Shown piece after piece: positions 17,597-28,151 of a DNA stretch of 28,151 nt; positions within the stretch are counted from its first letter, which is position 1; each line of letters starts with the position of its first letter. The position numbers and the translations under genes were made by a program. The DNA is from Hypsibius dujardini. Its lineage: Eukaryota; Tardigrada; Eutardigrada; Parachela; Hypsibiidae. Location: NCBI GenBank assembly GCA_001579985.1, contig LRSR01008013.1:1-28151 (forward strand), written 5' to 3'. The notes under the pieces are model-generated. The model saw only the letters and a program-made list of their open reading frames with translations, ran no database searches and was not told the DNA's origin.

Positions 17597-19400
17597 ATAG
17601 TATTCCCATGTCTTCCTATGTGTGTGTCCGCACGTAAATCGTTACAAGGAAATCGCTTAATTACTTCCTCTAATTAATTAGTGGTTACGATATTGCTTGG
17701 GAACTGTCAATATTTGGTATGAAAAGAGTTTTTTGGTAGGTTAGGATCAATAATGGAAACATCGTTCATAATATCTTTCATAAAAAGATCTCTTGCAATC
17801 AAGATCTCAGAATTGTTTCACATAGCATTGCTCGCGTCACTCAAATTAATTGAATTCAATTGAAAAGTTGTGTCAGCGACTCAATATTTCCCCGAATTCT
17901 GGAAACGCTATGAACACCAACATTTTAAGATACAAACCGGTGGTTGCTGAGATCTCAGTGAGGAGTGCCGGCCCCAATAGGCTTTAAAGGGGGCTTGATA
18001 TATACCGCTCCATGCGTATCGACCTTGCAAGTCTTGCGGCTGAGCGCGCTTCCGGTCGACCAAAGAGATGCCCTATAAGCCCCTCAACATCATTGATTAA
18101 AGCTTGGATCACGACTATTCTCGATTAAGCAAATGAGCCACTTGATTTTACTCTCTCTGGCTTTTTTACCCCCCCCCCCATCAACCAACCAACCAACCAA
18201 CCAACCAACCAACCAACCAACCAACCAACCAATCCTCTCTCTATCTCTCCCGTTACTACATCCATACTCTCCAGGGAAACTTGTTGTCTGCCCATAGTGT
18301 CCCCCCCCCCAAGTTTCAAAGTAATTTACTTACAAGGCAAGGGAAAAAAAAATCTTCATTCTGTTCTTTTTACTCGTTCTTACTGAGGGACACATCAACA
18401 AGAACAAACCTACAGCAACAGAACCAAACCGACTAACATTAAATTTCTCAGACTCCGGGAAAAGTTGTTTAACTGCGTGTGAAGGTCAATAGCCTTTCTG
18501 GCAGCTCGAATCTGCTGCTGCACGTCTATCCGGCGTCCACAGGGTGCGTCGTCTCGCACTTGAAGAACACTGACCGTGGAGAGAGGGGGGAAATTAGTGA
18601 GAGCGACCCATTTACAATTCTCCTGTCACTGATCGTCAATCAGAAATGGAAGCTCACAAACCATTACATGGTTCACGGATCACAACTGACGGACCATTAC
18701 GCGCGGGAGCCCATCGGGAGGAAACCCAAGCGTCTGCTTGCAGTACGTGCTCATGTCAGACGCTCGCGTCGTCTCGCGCGCCGGCCACTCGCTGCTGCTG
18801 CTGCTGTGTGCGCGTCTCCAATCGGCAAGTGTGCGGAAAGTGATCCGTTTGCCTTTTTCTCCCAAGGTAAACAGTTCATCCATAAATCCACTTTTCCGTC
18901 TGCTCAAGCATGCTGTGCTCTTGGGCCAAGGAACTATCCTCGGCTAAGACACTCGCTATCTGCAAGCACTATATGGAAATTGGGCTTCGATTTTTCTGTT
19001 GAAACAAGAGACACCGTGGTCGGACGTATAATCCACTGAAAGTCCAGTGGAATCTACCACGCTTCTAATGTTTTTACCGTTCCGCCTATAAGTCTGCGAG
19101 AGGCACGAAAAAATGTGGCAGGAATGACCACGCCCTGATTATCCGGCATCACAGACTTGTAATGCACTCGACCGTTTCCCTCAACTGTTTCCCATTACGC
19201 TGACGTTGCATGCAGAATGGTGCAAACCGCATGACGTATAAACCTTTTTGTGTCGAATTAAAGCTGTAATGTCCACACGTGTACGGTAACTGCAAAATGC
19301 CGGCGTTATTGGCGAGTGCGGCTGGGAAGAGCCCAACCACTTGACTACTCAAACGGTTTACACATAAAAATACGCCGTACAACATTCAGCGATCTCAACC
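17597..19400. other. No gene seen; includes an (AACC)n tract
   Basis: A poly-C run and about 12 copies of AACC lie at 18169-18232, with further C runs near 18301. The long plus-strand frame at 18479-19039 has no ATG at its start and no recognisable domain. A minus-strand stretch near 17990-18085 has a vague tRNA-like look, but I could not fold it. Confidence 0.5.
18169..18232. repeat. Poly-C and (AACC)n tetranucleotide repeat
   Basis: Eleven C residues followed by about 12 uninterrupted AACC units. The minus-strand frame across it would give Trp-Leu-Val-Gly repeats and is an artefact. Confidence 0.95.
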
Positions 19401-21860
19401 GCGGGAGCAGTCACTCAATGCGGAAGTATACCCAGGATAAACCCATTATACTCGTGCTGTACCATGGGAATGCATATGTATGTACCCGAACCACATAGCC
19501 ACCGAGTGTGTGCTGTGACGTGGATCTGGACCCGGTGGTATCGCTTTCTTTGCTCAATATGGATTTTTTGGGTTTTCCCGCGCCCGCGTTTCATATATGT
19601 GTGTTATGTGTGTAAACGCCACGTTTCGTATGCCGTATTTCCTCGCCGTTACACATGCTCGCGCCTCCTTGTTCCCCCGCGCGTTCCTGTACACCCGGGT
19701 GTGTGGACGCGGGAGGGGAAGTCACAGCCAGGCAGACAGGAGAGATCGACCCACACACAACCCACATACACACGCGCGCCGAAAATAAAGGGGAATGAGG
19801 GAACAACGTGTGGACTCCCGAATATGTTATATGTATGTGTGTGTGTGTATGTCGACCGACCGACCGACCGACCGTCGACTGGTACCCAATCCCAGTCTGC
19901 AGCAGCAGCAACAGCACAGGCAAATTTAAAGCAAGTTTAAACAGGCGGTATGTTGAGTGTGCCACCACTCGAGTTTGTAGAAAACCGCGAGTTGATGAGT
20001 TTTCGCGAGAGCGCCCCAGACCATACCAGGGATATGCCCCCTCAACATAGACAGGCATATATATACATATATACACACACACTGGAGGGGACGCACACAG
20101 GCACACACACATACCCAGACAGACACTGTGGAGAGTCCCCCCACATGTTCACAGGAGGAACCGAACGACACACATTCACCACCACCACCACCACCACACA
20201 GGAAAGGGGAAGGGGAAGGGGCAGAAGAAAGAACTTGCTGGTGGAAGCACTTTATTCTTTGGACCTCCAGCGCCGATCTTCTTCCGTCGCCGCACATTCT
20301 CACCGCTGCGCATACAATACATATGCTCCTACAATTGCCTCCACGAAGTGCCAGCTTTCTTAATAATCGCTTTGCCCTGTGAGTGTGTGTGTGTGTGTGT
20401 GTGTAACTGACACAACAGCTACCAGGAGCGGTATCTATTTTTACGACTATCATTGTGTGACATTGCCACCGATCGTTTCTCGGAGATATTGCCAATTTTC
20501 GTCTGCCCTTACCATACATATCCCACCTTTTCACGGTATTATTGGAGGCGTCCCGCCGAGCTTTTGGAACTTTTCCCCGTGAAAGGACTTACGAAGTGTG
20601 AAAAGTACCTGCGGAGTCGAGTGGAGCGGAAATTTTTTAATTGGGGGGGGCCTCGGTGCAGCTCACAATCTCTGTCCCCGCGCGACACATCCCGCGCCGT
20701 CGTCGTCGTCGCGACCGACCGATGATTGTTGTGCGTGCCAGCCAGCCATCACGTTTGTTTGACCTTTTTTTCACACTCCCTCAAGGAAAACGCAGTGAAC
20801 CATCCCGTGCCAGCGACGCGACTCTGGAGCATGCAGTCTGACATTGTGCCTGTCTGGCTGGCTGTCTGAATGATACGCCGGCTTAATTGCCATATGCCCG
20901 TGTAAGTTAAGACCTGGACGAAACATCATACACGGCGATAGAAACAAAAGACAGACATGTGAAGTCATTTAGACAGTTTGCATAAATTAGTGTGGTTTTT
21001 GTGAGACAGTTAGACAGACTGGAAGGGGGAGAGGAGGCGGGCATCAGCGGCAAAAAAATGAGTGACATACACGTCTGTTATTTTGTCTCAGCCTCCTCTT
21101 GTCATCATCATCATCATTCCCATCATCGACCACTGCTGGATCTCTAATCACAGCACAATCCCTATACTGCTACACATATACATATATACCCGCGACAAAA
21201 AAGGCGAGCTGGAGCTGCTGGCTGGCTGCGTCCGACCAGAAGACATAGTTATATCACTTCATATCCGCTCTTGGGTCCTGTTCCCGATCGAGCGTGGGAA
21301 ACGGGACATCCAGCCGTTCACACACCCTCACCGAGGACTCCTTGCCGCTCATCAGCCACGGCAGAGAGCAGCAGTGCGTCCACATCTTTCCCCCCCAAAT
21401 TCCTCGCCATCTACCGGGTGCCTTCGTCGTGTTATTCGAGACCTCTCTCGGGAGGAGCGAGCCACGCGCAAAGAGGAAGTAGAGGGACCGAGTGTGGATG
21501 AAAGAAAAACGACGACGGGCAAGACACACACATACCCGCACACACACGGGCGATCGATCGAAGTTGTTCGCCCCGCCACCACACATCGTAAAACGCGCGC
21601 AGAGGACAGCTGGGAGGAAGAGGAGGGAAGAGCATAGCTCCCGGTCTCTCGACAGAGACTTATTACATACACACACACACATACACACACACAGGACGGG
21701 ACTCGATCATCCCTCCCGTGTATGAGGGAGCACGCGTCTGGGTCGAGCACACACCCGCACACGCACACGTCACACACAGACGCTCGTACAAGGAATCGGG
21801 GAGGGAGAGACGACCGACCCACATATATAACCACCCCATCAACACGCGGATCAATTCACC
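19401..21860. other. Upstream/5' leader region of the ELKS gene, rich in CA repeats
   Basis: No recognisable coding exon. Dense short ACAC/TGTG tracts, (GACC)5 at about 19856-19873, ACC repeats near 20178, a CGTCGT run near 20700 and CATCATCAT near 21100 lead up to the ATG at 21861. Probably promoter and untranslated leader. A TATATAA at 21824-21830 lies only 31 nt before the ATG, too close to be the main TATA box unless the leader is tiny. Confidence 0.45.
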
Positions 21861-24073
21861 ATGCTGCAGATGTACGGCAGTCGCAATGCCGCCGGCAGCG
21901 GAGGAGGTGGAAGCTCGGGCTTCTCTAATCCCGGACCACTTCCGGCGTCGACGTCAGCCGCGCAGGGTATGATGGCAAACAGTCAAGGTGGCATTCGCAC
22001 CCAACCTGGCGGCAGCGGCGGCGGATATAACTCCCAGCAGCAGCAGTACCCGGGCAGTCAGCAGCAGCAGTTGAACAACCACAACTCGCGGGGCCAGTCG
22101 CCGGCCCGCAGCAGGCAGGACTCCATGTGGCACACCCGGCTGGCCGCCACCGGCCGCGAGCCCCGCACCCGCGACCGCAATGCCTTATCCACACCTGCCT
22201 CCGCCCGGGACTCACCCATCACCCAGGGGACCAATGCGGCGGCCACCGCCAGCGCCCGGAGGAGCCGTTCCGGGGCTAACTCTCCGCTCATGTACCGGAA
22301 CCAGCACGAGCCGCTGGAGAGCTACCCCGGCAGCCGATATTCCACCATGGACGGCGGCGGCGGCAACCACAATGCCTACAATCAGATGGACGGTAACAAC
22401 ATGGGTCAGCAAATGTCGTCTTCCAAGTCCGCGCGGAACTCCAGTCCGCAGCGAGGCCAGCGGGGCGGGCAGGGTGGCGGCAACAACCGTGCCCGCAGCC
22501 TGACCCGCGATGAGTCCTTCGAGCGGGACCTTGCTCAACGTGCTCAGCGCAACGCCTTACGGGACATGTCCCTGGATCGGCAGTATTTCGCCAATCAGCA
22601 GCCGCCCATCAACAGCTACGCGACCTACGACCCGCGGCGGTCGCGCCTCCGCACCGAGCAGGACATGCAGATGCGCGGCCAGCTGATGGACCAGCAATAC
22701 CTCTACGACATGGATATGGACCCGCTGTACGGCAATCTCAACCCCATGATGGGGGCCTACCACAACTCGCTGCCGCATAACTCGTTGTCGCATAATTCGC
22801 TAGCTTACGCCAACAGTATGGTGCGGGCGAACCTTCCGCAGACGACGTCGCTGAATGACCCGCTGTACGGTAACTCAATGAGCATGAGCAATATGGCGGG
22901 GGTCAATCCGGCGTCTTTGCGGACCATGCCGCAGATGGTGACGACGGTGATGCCGGCCGCGGTGGTGCAGCAGCAGCAACAGCAGCCGCAGCAGCAGCAA
23001 GTGGTCGCCAGTTCGATTACGCCCACGGTGGTGGGTGGTGCGCAGCAGCAGGGTACGGCCAGCGGGGTGGACCCGCTGTTGACGCTGAAGGCCCAGCTGT
23101 TGGAGCTGCATAAGGTGAATCAGTCGTTGCGCCAGGATATGGAGTCGACGACGCAAAAATTGCAATCCAGTATGAGCAGTATTAAGACGTTTTGGAGTCC
23201 GGAGCTGAAGAAGGAGCGTGCCCTGCGGAAGGAGGAGATTGCCAAGTTTGCGCTGGTGCAGGAGCAGCTGAGGCTGTCGAACCTTGAAAATCAGGTGAGT
23301 TTATGTTTAACGCACCATTCCGTACAGTAATAATTAAGGGTAGAATAAGGGATGAAAGGTAAAGGATGTACTCGTCCATGAAGTTTTCCACTGTGTATCT
23401 GGTTCAGACCATGAAGGAATTTGTTGGGGACAGCGAAACTCCTCCGTCTACATATGAGGTTAAAGGCAAGATTCCAAGAAAGTTTGCAGGAACATGTTGC
23501 TGGGATGGCTGGATTTGTATACTTTTGCTGACATTTTTTGAATTGCAGTCAAATCCAATCTAACCGATTTCGATTCGTGAAAGTTAATAAAAAATCTCTT
23601 CTAAATAGACACATAATACTGAACTGTAATAAGAGTACACCTTAACCCCATTGCAAAACAATAAATCGCATTGCAGCAACAGCAAGTCAGTGTTTCATTT
23701 TTATGAATTTGGCCTTTCACGATCATTGCCGCGGCTTATCGATGATAATACTTCGTCGCGTAACCAAAGTTTTTAACACCCGCAATCCCTGAATCTTTTT
23801 CAATTTTAAGTTTTGGCCCAGATTCTGTTATATGCTTGACAATTTCGAGCTGTTTAAATTTCCTTCCCTGAGAAAATGTCACTTCTTATTGGCTTTTTCT
23901 GTGTCATTTCACTATAATTTCGATCATCTTAATGCACCCTTTCCTGTACGCATCCGCACATATCCTTGTGTTTTTTCTCCCGATTTTCCCACACCCCCAT
24001 CCAATGTATCAAACAAAGCACACACAATTTATCGATCCTCCCTCTCCCTCTCCCTCTCTCTCCCTCTCTCTCC

Positions 24074-24108
<35 letters not shown>

Positions 24109-27100
24109 ACACACACACACATACACACACACACGTAGAGACCTCTCCTCGCAGGTTCTTATTTAATACCATGGATGTACGCACCAGCGCATGTTCCAAT
24201 CATCCCGGAATCACATATCATTTATTCTAGAGCAGTCAGCTCTAAGTGGGCTAATTTGCTCGCCGGCCTCCCGTTTCCCACACCCGATCCACCCCCGATC
24301 CCTCCCAGGCGGCATGGATTCCCCTTGCGCACCCCATCGCCAACGTCTTATTTAAGACCCCATAATTCTGACTGATAACACTGACAACTATGCAAAAATA
24401 TAAATTCAGCAGCACGTCGCGGCGACCGGAAGTGAGCGTGAACACGCACACAACAAAGGCAGTGAGCCCGAATGTCTGTCCCTATCTGCCTGGGTCACAG
24501 CGTTCCCTTGGCTGTCTGTCTTCCTGGAGCGGAAATGTTTTCGAACGCTAGCTCCGTATGCGCACTGCCTATTTCGGCCCACACGTATCCACACATAAGG
24601 TAGAGGAGGGAGCAAGAATTACCACCCCCCGCGCTCTTTTTTGTTCGGCTCAAGAGGAAACTTCTGCTGTTCGCGCGCGTCCCGCGCGGCTGTGTGAGAA
24701 AGTCCCTCGAGATTTCTCCGCCGTTTTTGGCGCGCGCGCTCGGGACGCTGTCTGTGTCTCGGTTTTATTGATTGCCTGCAGATTTCTCCCACGAACCGAC
24801 AGACCGACACAGACACAAGCACACACACACACACTCTCATGTCCTATCCCAAAGGGTACACCAGGATTAGGGCCTTGTGACGTCATACGCGTTGGCCTAC
24901 ATGTGCGGCGGAGACGGGGAGACGGGGAGACGGACGACCGAAGGGATGAAGGCCCATTACGTGGGATCATTTCCTCAGCTCACCCACGCCCAGCCAGCCA
25001 ACGAAACCAACGAACACTGCCGACGCGAGCGGATGGAGAGATTTGTCTGCTCGTGAAGTGGGGCGCTCCATATAATAATGCCGAGGAGGTCTCTCCCCGG
25101 ATAATACGGAGGGGACAAACGTCCGGAGAGAGGGTAGAATTGCCGGGAGAGCGAACGCGAGAAGAGAGGGAGAGAGATCGATTAATTCCGGTTGAAAAAC
25201 ACGAGTATACACGAGCTACACTACATTCAGGCAACCTTTTTTTCGCTTTCTCTCTCTCTCTCTTACACTCAAACCGACAAAGGTCTTTTTCCGAGGGATG
25301 CATGTGGATGTGGTGTGTAACGTGCCAAAACGAATGACCTAACCCGGCTATAATCTGACAAAAGCCGTGTGTGTATGTGTGGTGTGTCAATGGAGGGAAC
25401 ATTTTGTTTTCCTCTTCCCTGCTTGTCCCGTTCAATCCTGGTTGGGAGCAGCGTGGCGCGCGTTGTTATTATTCGCCGGTTGTCGGCCGTGACAGTTGGG
25501 GTGAAATGAAATGGAAAAGGGGCAAGATAGGCTGAGACAGACAGACCAATTTCAGGCCTGCTAAACTATAATCTCAAAACTGCCATATTCCCTTTCTCAT
25601 CCATCATTTTTTCTCTCCCGCGGATGACGCGGTGGTCGCGTCTCGGTGGCCGAGATATTTCGGGAGAGCCTTTTGGCTGCATTGTCTGTGCACGCTGCTG
25701 TGCACGCTGCTGTGCTTGTGATGAAGGGTTTTACGGCGTCCCGTCAAGCACACTAATTTCTGTCATTAAATATTAATGCGCCAGTGGTGTGTGTATGTGT
25801 GTGTTTGTGTCTGTGTGTATGTGTGTGTGTGTGTGTGTGTCTGTGTGTGTGTGTCTGTGTGTCTGTGCAATGGACGTGCAAGGGAGCAAAACGATCGAAT
25901 GAGGGTGGGAGGGAATCGCAAGAACAGATTTCGCGGTCGATGTTGTAATTGTCAGGCGCCAGTTGTTTGTTTCCGGGGCATGATTCCCAATTACGGAGGG
26001 GAAAACATCAGAGGAATAACAATTTCGGAGGATCTTGTAGTGCCTGAGGTCATAGGCCTTAACCTTTCTCTCCGGTTCCCGGCAACATTTTGGGATCGGT
26101 AGAATGTGCGAAGAGAACGCGGAAAAAACCCAAATTCGGTGATGGTCTTCTTAGACGAACTGAACTTCTTCAAGTATTAAATTTGAGCTCCAGCCTAGGA
26201 CATTGTACGAGTATACAGTAGTATACATAGTAGTATAGTAGTAGTATATATATGATTGTCGGTTATATGTATGTGCAATTAGTTACCAATAATGGGCTTA
26301 TAGACAACTTCAGAGTTATTTACGCTAATATTCCATTGCGATTACTTTTTAGAAACACTCTCAAATCATCCAGCAACTGGATGATGAACTTAAACGGACC
26401 AACCATCGTGACCACCGCGGCGGTGGCTTTCACGGACCCGGCGGTCCCGGGCTCTATCAGGACCTCGACTCGCTGCGCTCCGAACGCGAACGGCTCATCA
26501 AGGACAACCAACAGCTCCGCGACACGATTCGCGACTGCGAGAGCCGACTTGATTCACAACGACAGACCCTCGAGTCGCGCGATGAAAGCATCAAAAAGCT
26601 CCTGGAGATGCTGCAAAGCAAAGCGCCGACCAGCAATCTCCGGTGGATCGAAGAGGAATTCCGTTCGGACCACGAGCGGACCCGGCAACGGTTGTTCGAG
26701 GCGGAGAGCCGGGCGCGTCGGTTGGAGGAGAACCTGCAGATGAAACAGCGGGAGATGGGCAAAATTAAAGAGGTTCGTCTTGTTCCTTTTTCTGAATTTT
26801 CGTGCGGTTCGTTCATGGGTGTGGGTGTGGGTGTGGGTGTGGGTGTGAGTATGGGTCTGAGTGTGGGTGTGGGTTTGGGTGTGGGTGTGGGTGTGAGTGT
26901 GGGTGTGGGTTTGGGTGTGGGTGTGGGTGTGGGTGTGGTTGTGGGTGTGGGTGTGGGTGTGAGTGTGCATGGATCGGCTCGCCTTTGACTGTGTATGCAT
27001 GAAGACGTTGCGGAGATAGTCCCTGGTGGTCGGCATGGGACGTCTTTCGGCGGAATCACGCCGGGGCGCTCGGGGACTTGCTATCTTTGCGGACGCGGGA

Positions 27101-27249
27101 GAGGCGGCTAATGTTGTTTGTCGGTTTTGTAGGACCTCAACATGCAGAGCGAAACGTTACGGCAACTTCAGAGTCAATATGAGCTGCTGCTGCGGGATGG
27201 CGACCCAGCGTCGCGAGCTAGTGCCTGGCAGACCATTGTTGACATGAAG
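21861..27249 (+). CDS. ELKS/ERC (CAST/Bruchpilot) active-zone scaffold, 5' part, runs off the window
   Basis: Exons 21861-23294 (478 codons), 26353-26772 (140) and 27133-27249 (39), all phase 0; the 3' rest lies outside. ELKS/ERC proteins are coiled-coil scaffolds of the presynaptic active zone that bind RIM, liprin-alpha and calcium channels. The first exon begins MLQMYGSRN; family members start MYGS, so Met4 could be the real start. Residues 1-400 are disordered, rich in Gly, Ser, Gln and Arg, with a poly-Gln run near 370. From 404 a coiled coil begins and holds the signature [20 protein letters not shown] at 440-459. Exon 2 has [15 protein letters not shown] and [13 protein letters not shown]; exon 3 ends AWQTIVDMK, matching ALQTVIEMK of the family. 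A Gly/His-rich insert ([13 protein letters not shown]) interrupts the coiled coil in exon 2. Donors CAG|GTGAGT and AAG|GTGAGA are strong. Confidence 0.95.
24036..24134. repeat. (CT)n-(CA)n compound microsatellite
   Basis: A CCCTCTCT tract passes into pure CT and then CA/CATA repeats, in ELKS intron 1. Confidence 0.95.
25786..25866. repeat. (TG)n microsatellite
   Basis: About 40 interrupted TG dinucleotides with occasional TGTC and TGTA, in ELKS intron 1. Potential Z-DNA former. Confidence 0.95.
26815..26970. repeat. (GGGTGT)n hexamer tract in ELKS intron 2
   Basis: About 26 units of GGGTGT with GAGTGT and GGGTTT variants, inside the 360-nt intron 26773-27132. It is G-rich on the coding strand and begins about 40 nt after the donor. 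Val-Gly or His-Thr frames through it are artefacts. Confidence 0.95.
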
Positions 27250-28151
27250 GTGAGATGCATGTGCTAGTTACAGTTACTCCCTATTACAATCAATCAATTC
27301 CAGTAGGTGGCAGTACGGTCAATAACGACGACGAGTGAGGGTGATCATGGCAAAACATAAAATTACTAGTAGTCAACGTATTTCTTTAAAAAAAATAAGA
27401 AAATTGACCATGTACTAAGGACTTCTAGATTTAGTTTTTTTTATTAAGGAAGCTTGTTTAGCTCTCGTCGAAGTTGGTCTACCTAATTTTAGCTTTCTCA
27501 TTATATAAATCCGTTACTGTAATTATGTAACCAGGACTTTTGGTTCACTTGTTTTCAGAAACAAGAAACATAAAATGAAATTAGTTATCAAAAGTTTTTG
27601 TTTAGCGAGGTGCATTGATAACACCTCGAATTTTCCGTTTTTGACAAACGAAAGCCAATGAGTAGTTCGAATTGAGTTGAGTCTACGCATCTTTGAATTA
27701 ACAACTCGAGAAGTCAGGACCGGTGTTCGCCAATACCAGGATGATGCAGCGCCCTAATTGACCTCCACATTACCGACTGACCTACAGAGCGAACAAGCTG
27801 AAGGCTCACATACATTCACACGAGTGGTGGCGCTGTTGTCGCCAGTATTTTCGGACTACCCTTAACTGCACTCATTCAGTCAAATCGAAAACCGTATCGG
27901 TTTCCAATCTGAACAGTAGCAAAATGTCCATCACAAATTGCCCTGCGAGGAGCCGCATCACACAACAGAAAATGCTAACTCACTTAATCGAGTATATATT
28001 ACCTAAATATAATCTGTTCAAGTTAGAGACTTTTAAGCCGAACAGCCTAATCCCCTTGACCGTACGTACAGACCGTACTTGACTGTACGTCTGACCGTAC
28101 TTGACCGTACGTACAGACCGTACTTGACCGTATTGTATCTGTTAGTGTACT
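27250..28151 (+). other. ELKS intron 3, open at the window end
   Basis: From GTGAGATG onward no exon continuing the family sequence (expected after the IVDMK position) was found, so the intron is at least 902 nt. Confidence 0.65.
28056..28133. repeat. Short tandem repeat of 22-23 nt
   Basis: Three and a half copies of TTGACCGTACGTACAGACCG-TAC, themselves built of GACCGTAC half-units. Confidence 0.85.

Larger units (their letters stand above)
23295..26352 (+). other. ELKS intron 1 (3,058 nt)
   Basis: Bounded by CAG|GTGAGT and CTTTTTAG|AAACAC. Much longer than other introns in the window. It holds the CT/CA tract, the TG tract and short palindromes, and no exon I could recognise; the 259-residue frame at 24558-25337 has no domain. 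Confidence 0.8.

Noticed and set aside
17970-18085. tRNA- or SINE-like stretch on the minus strand
   Set aside because: Segments recall D- and T-arm sequence, but I could not build a cloverleaf or match both promoter boxes.
18479-19039. 186-codon plus-strand open frame
   Set aside because: Begins at GTG, has no domain, and lies in repeat-rich DNA; likely chance.
21062-21637. 191-codon open frame upstream of ELKS
   Set aside because: Composed of CA- and GA-rich DNA with overlapping frames on both strands; probably leader or promoter.
24558-25337. 259-codon open frame in ELKS intron 1
   Set aside because: Low-complexity Arg/Thr-rich translation with no homology I recognise; the intron boundaries are well supported.
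26457-27059. 200-codon minus-strand frame opposite ELKS exon 2
   Set aside because: Antisense shadow of a confident exon plus the hexamer repeat.

Overview
Eukaryotic, intron-rich nuclear DNA from a small-genome invertebrate. GT-AG introns of 60-90 nt, synaptic and peptide-hormone genes, CA/TG microsatellites and several short inverted-repeat transposons point to an ecdysozoan; a tardigrade is my best guess but is not proven by anything here. There are no operons, CRISPR arrays or bacterial features. One undetermined base lies at 10893.

Left third (1-10.5 kb, all genes on the minus strand). I reconstructed three small spliced genes that look like neuropeptide precursors: A (600-1096), B (3173-3578) and C (5012-6039). 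Each has a signal-peptide exon followed by a phase-1 intron, then an exon with dibasic sites carrying the shared core [W/E]-Y-L-G-K-R, which would give WYL-amide or EYL-amide peptides. Upstream of them on the same strand lies an eleven-exon gene (7184-10487). It encodes a 534-residue single-pass receptor with a natriuretic-peptide-receptor-type (ANF) ligand-binding domain. It ends just inside the membrane, with no kinase-homology or guanylyl cyclase domain, like the clearance receptor NPR-C.

Middle (11.6-14.6 kb, plus strand). A four-exon SLC22-type organic ion transporter of 605 residues, with two foldback MITEs in its second intron and a 24-nt minisatellite starting just after its stop codon. 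From 15 to 21.8 kb there is no convincing gene. This stretch holds a textbook hAT-type MITE with an 8-bp target duplication (16764-17360), a smaller mariner-like hairpin (17448-17596) and long simple repeats.

Right third (21.86 kb to the end, plus strand). The 5' part of an ELKS/ERC (CAST/Bruchpilot) active-zone scaffold gene: a very large first exon (478 codons), a 3-kb intron, two more exons, then an intron that runs off the window.

How they fit together: the peptide precursors and the receptor could belong to peptide signalling, and ELKS organises transmitter release, but a functional link between these neighbours is inference only. The most interesting content is the co-oriented cluster of [W/E]YL-amide precursors beside a cyclase-less receptor.
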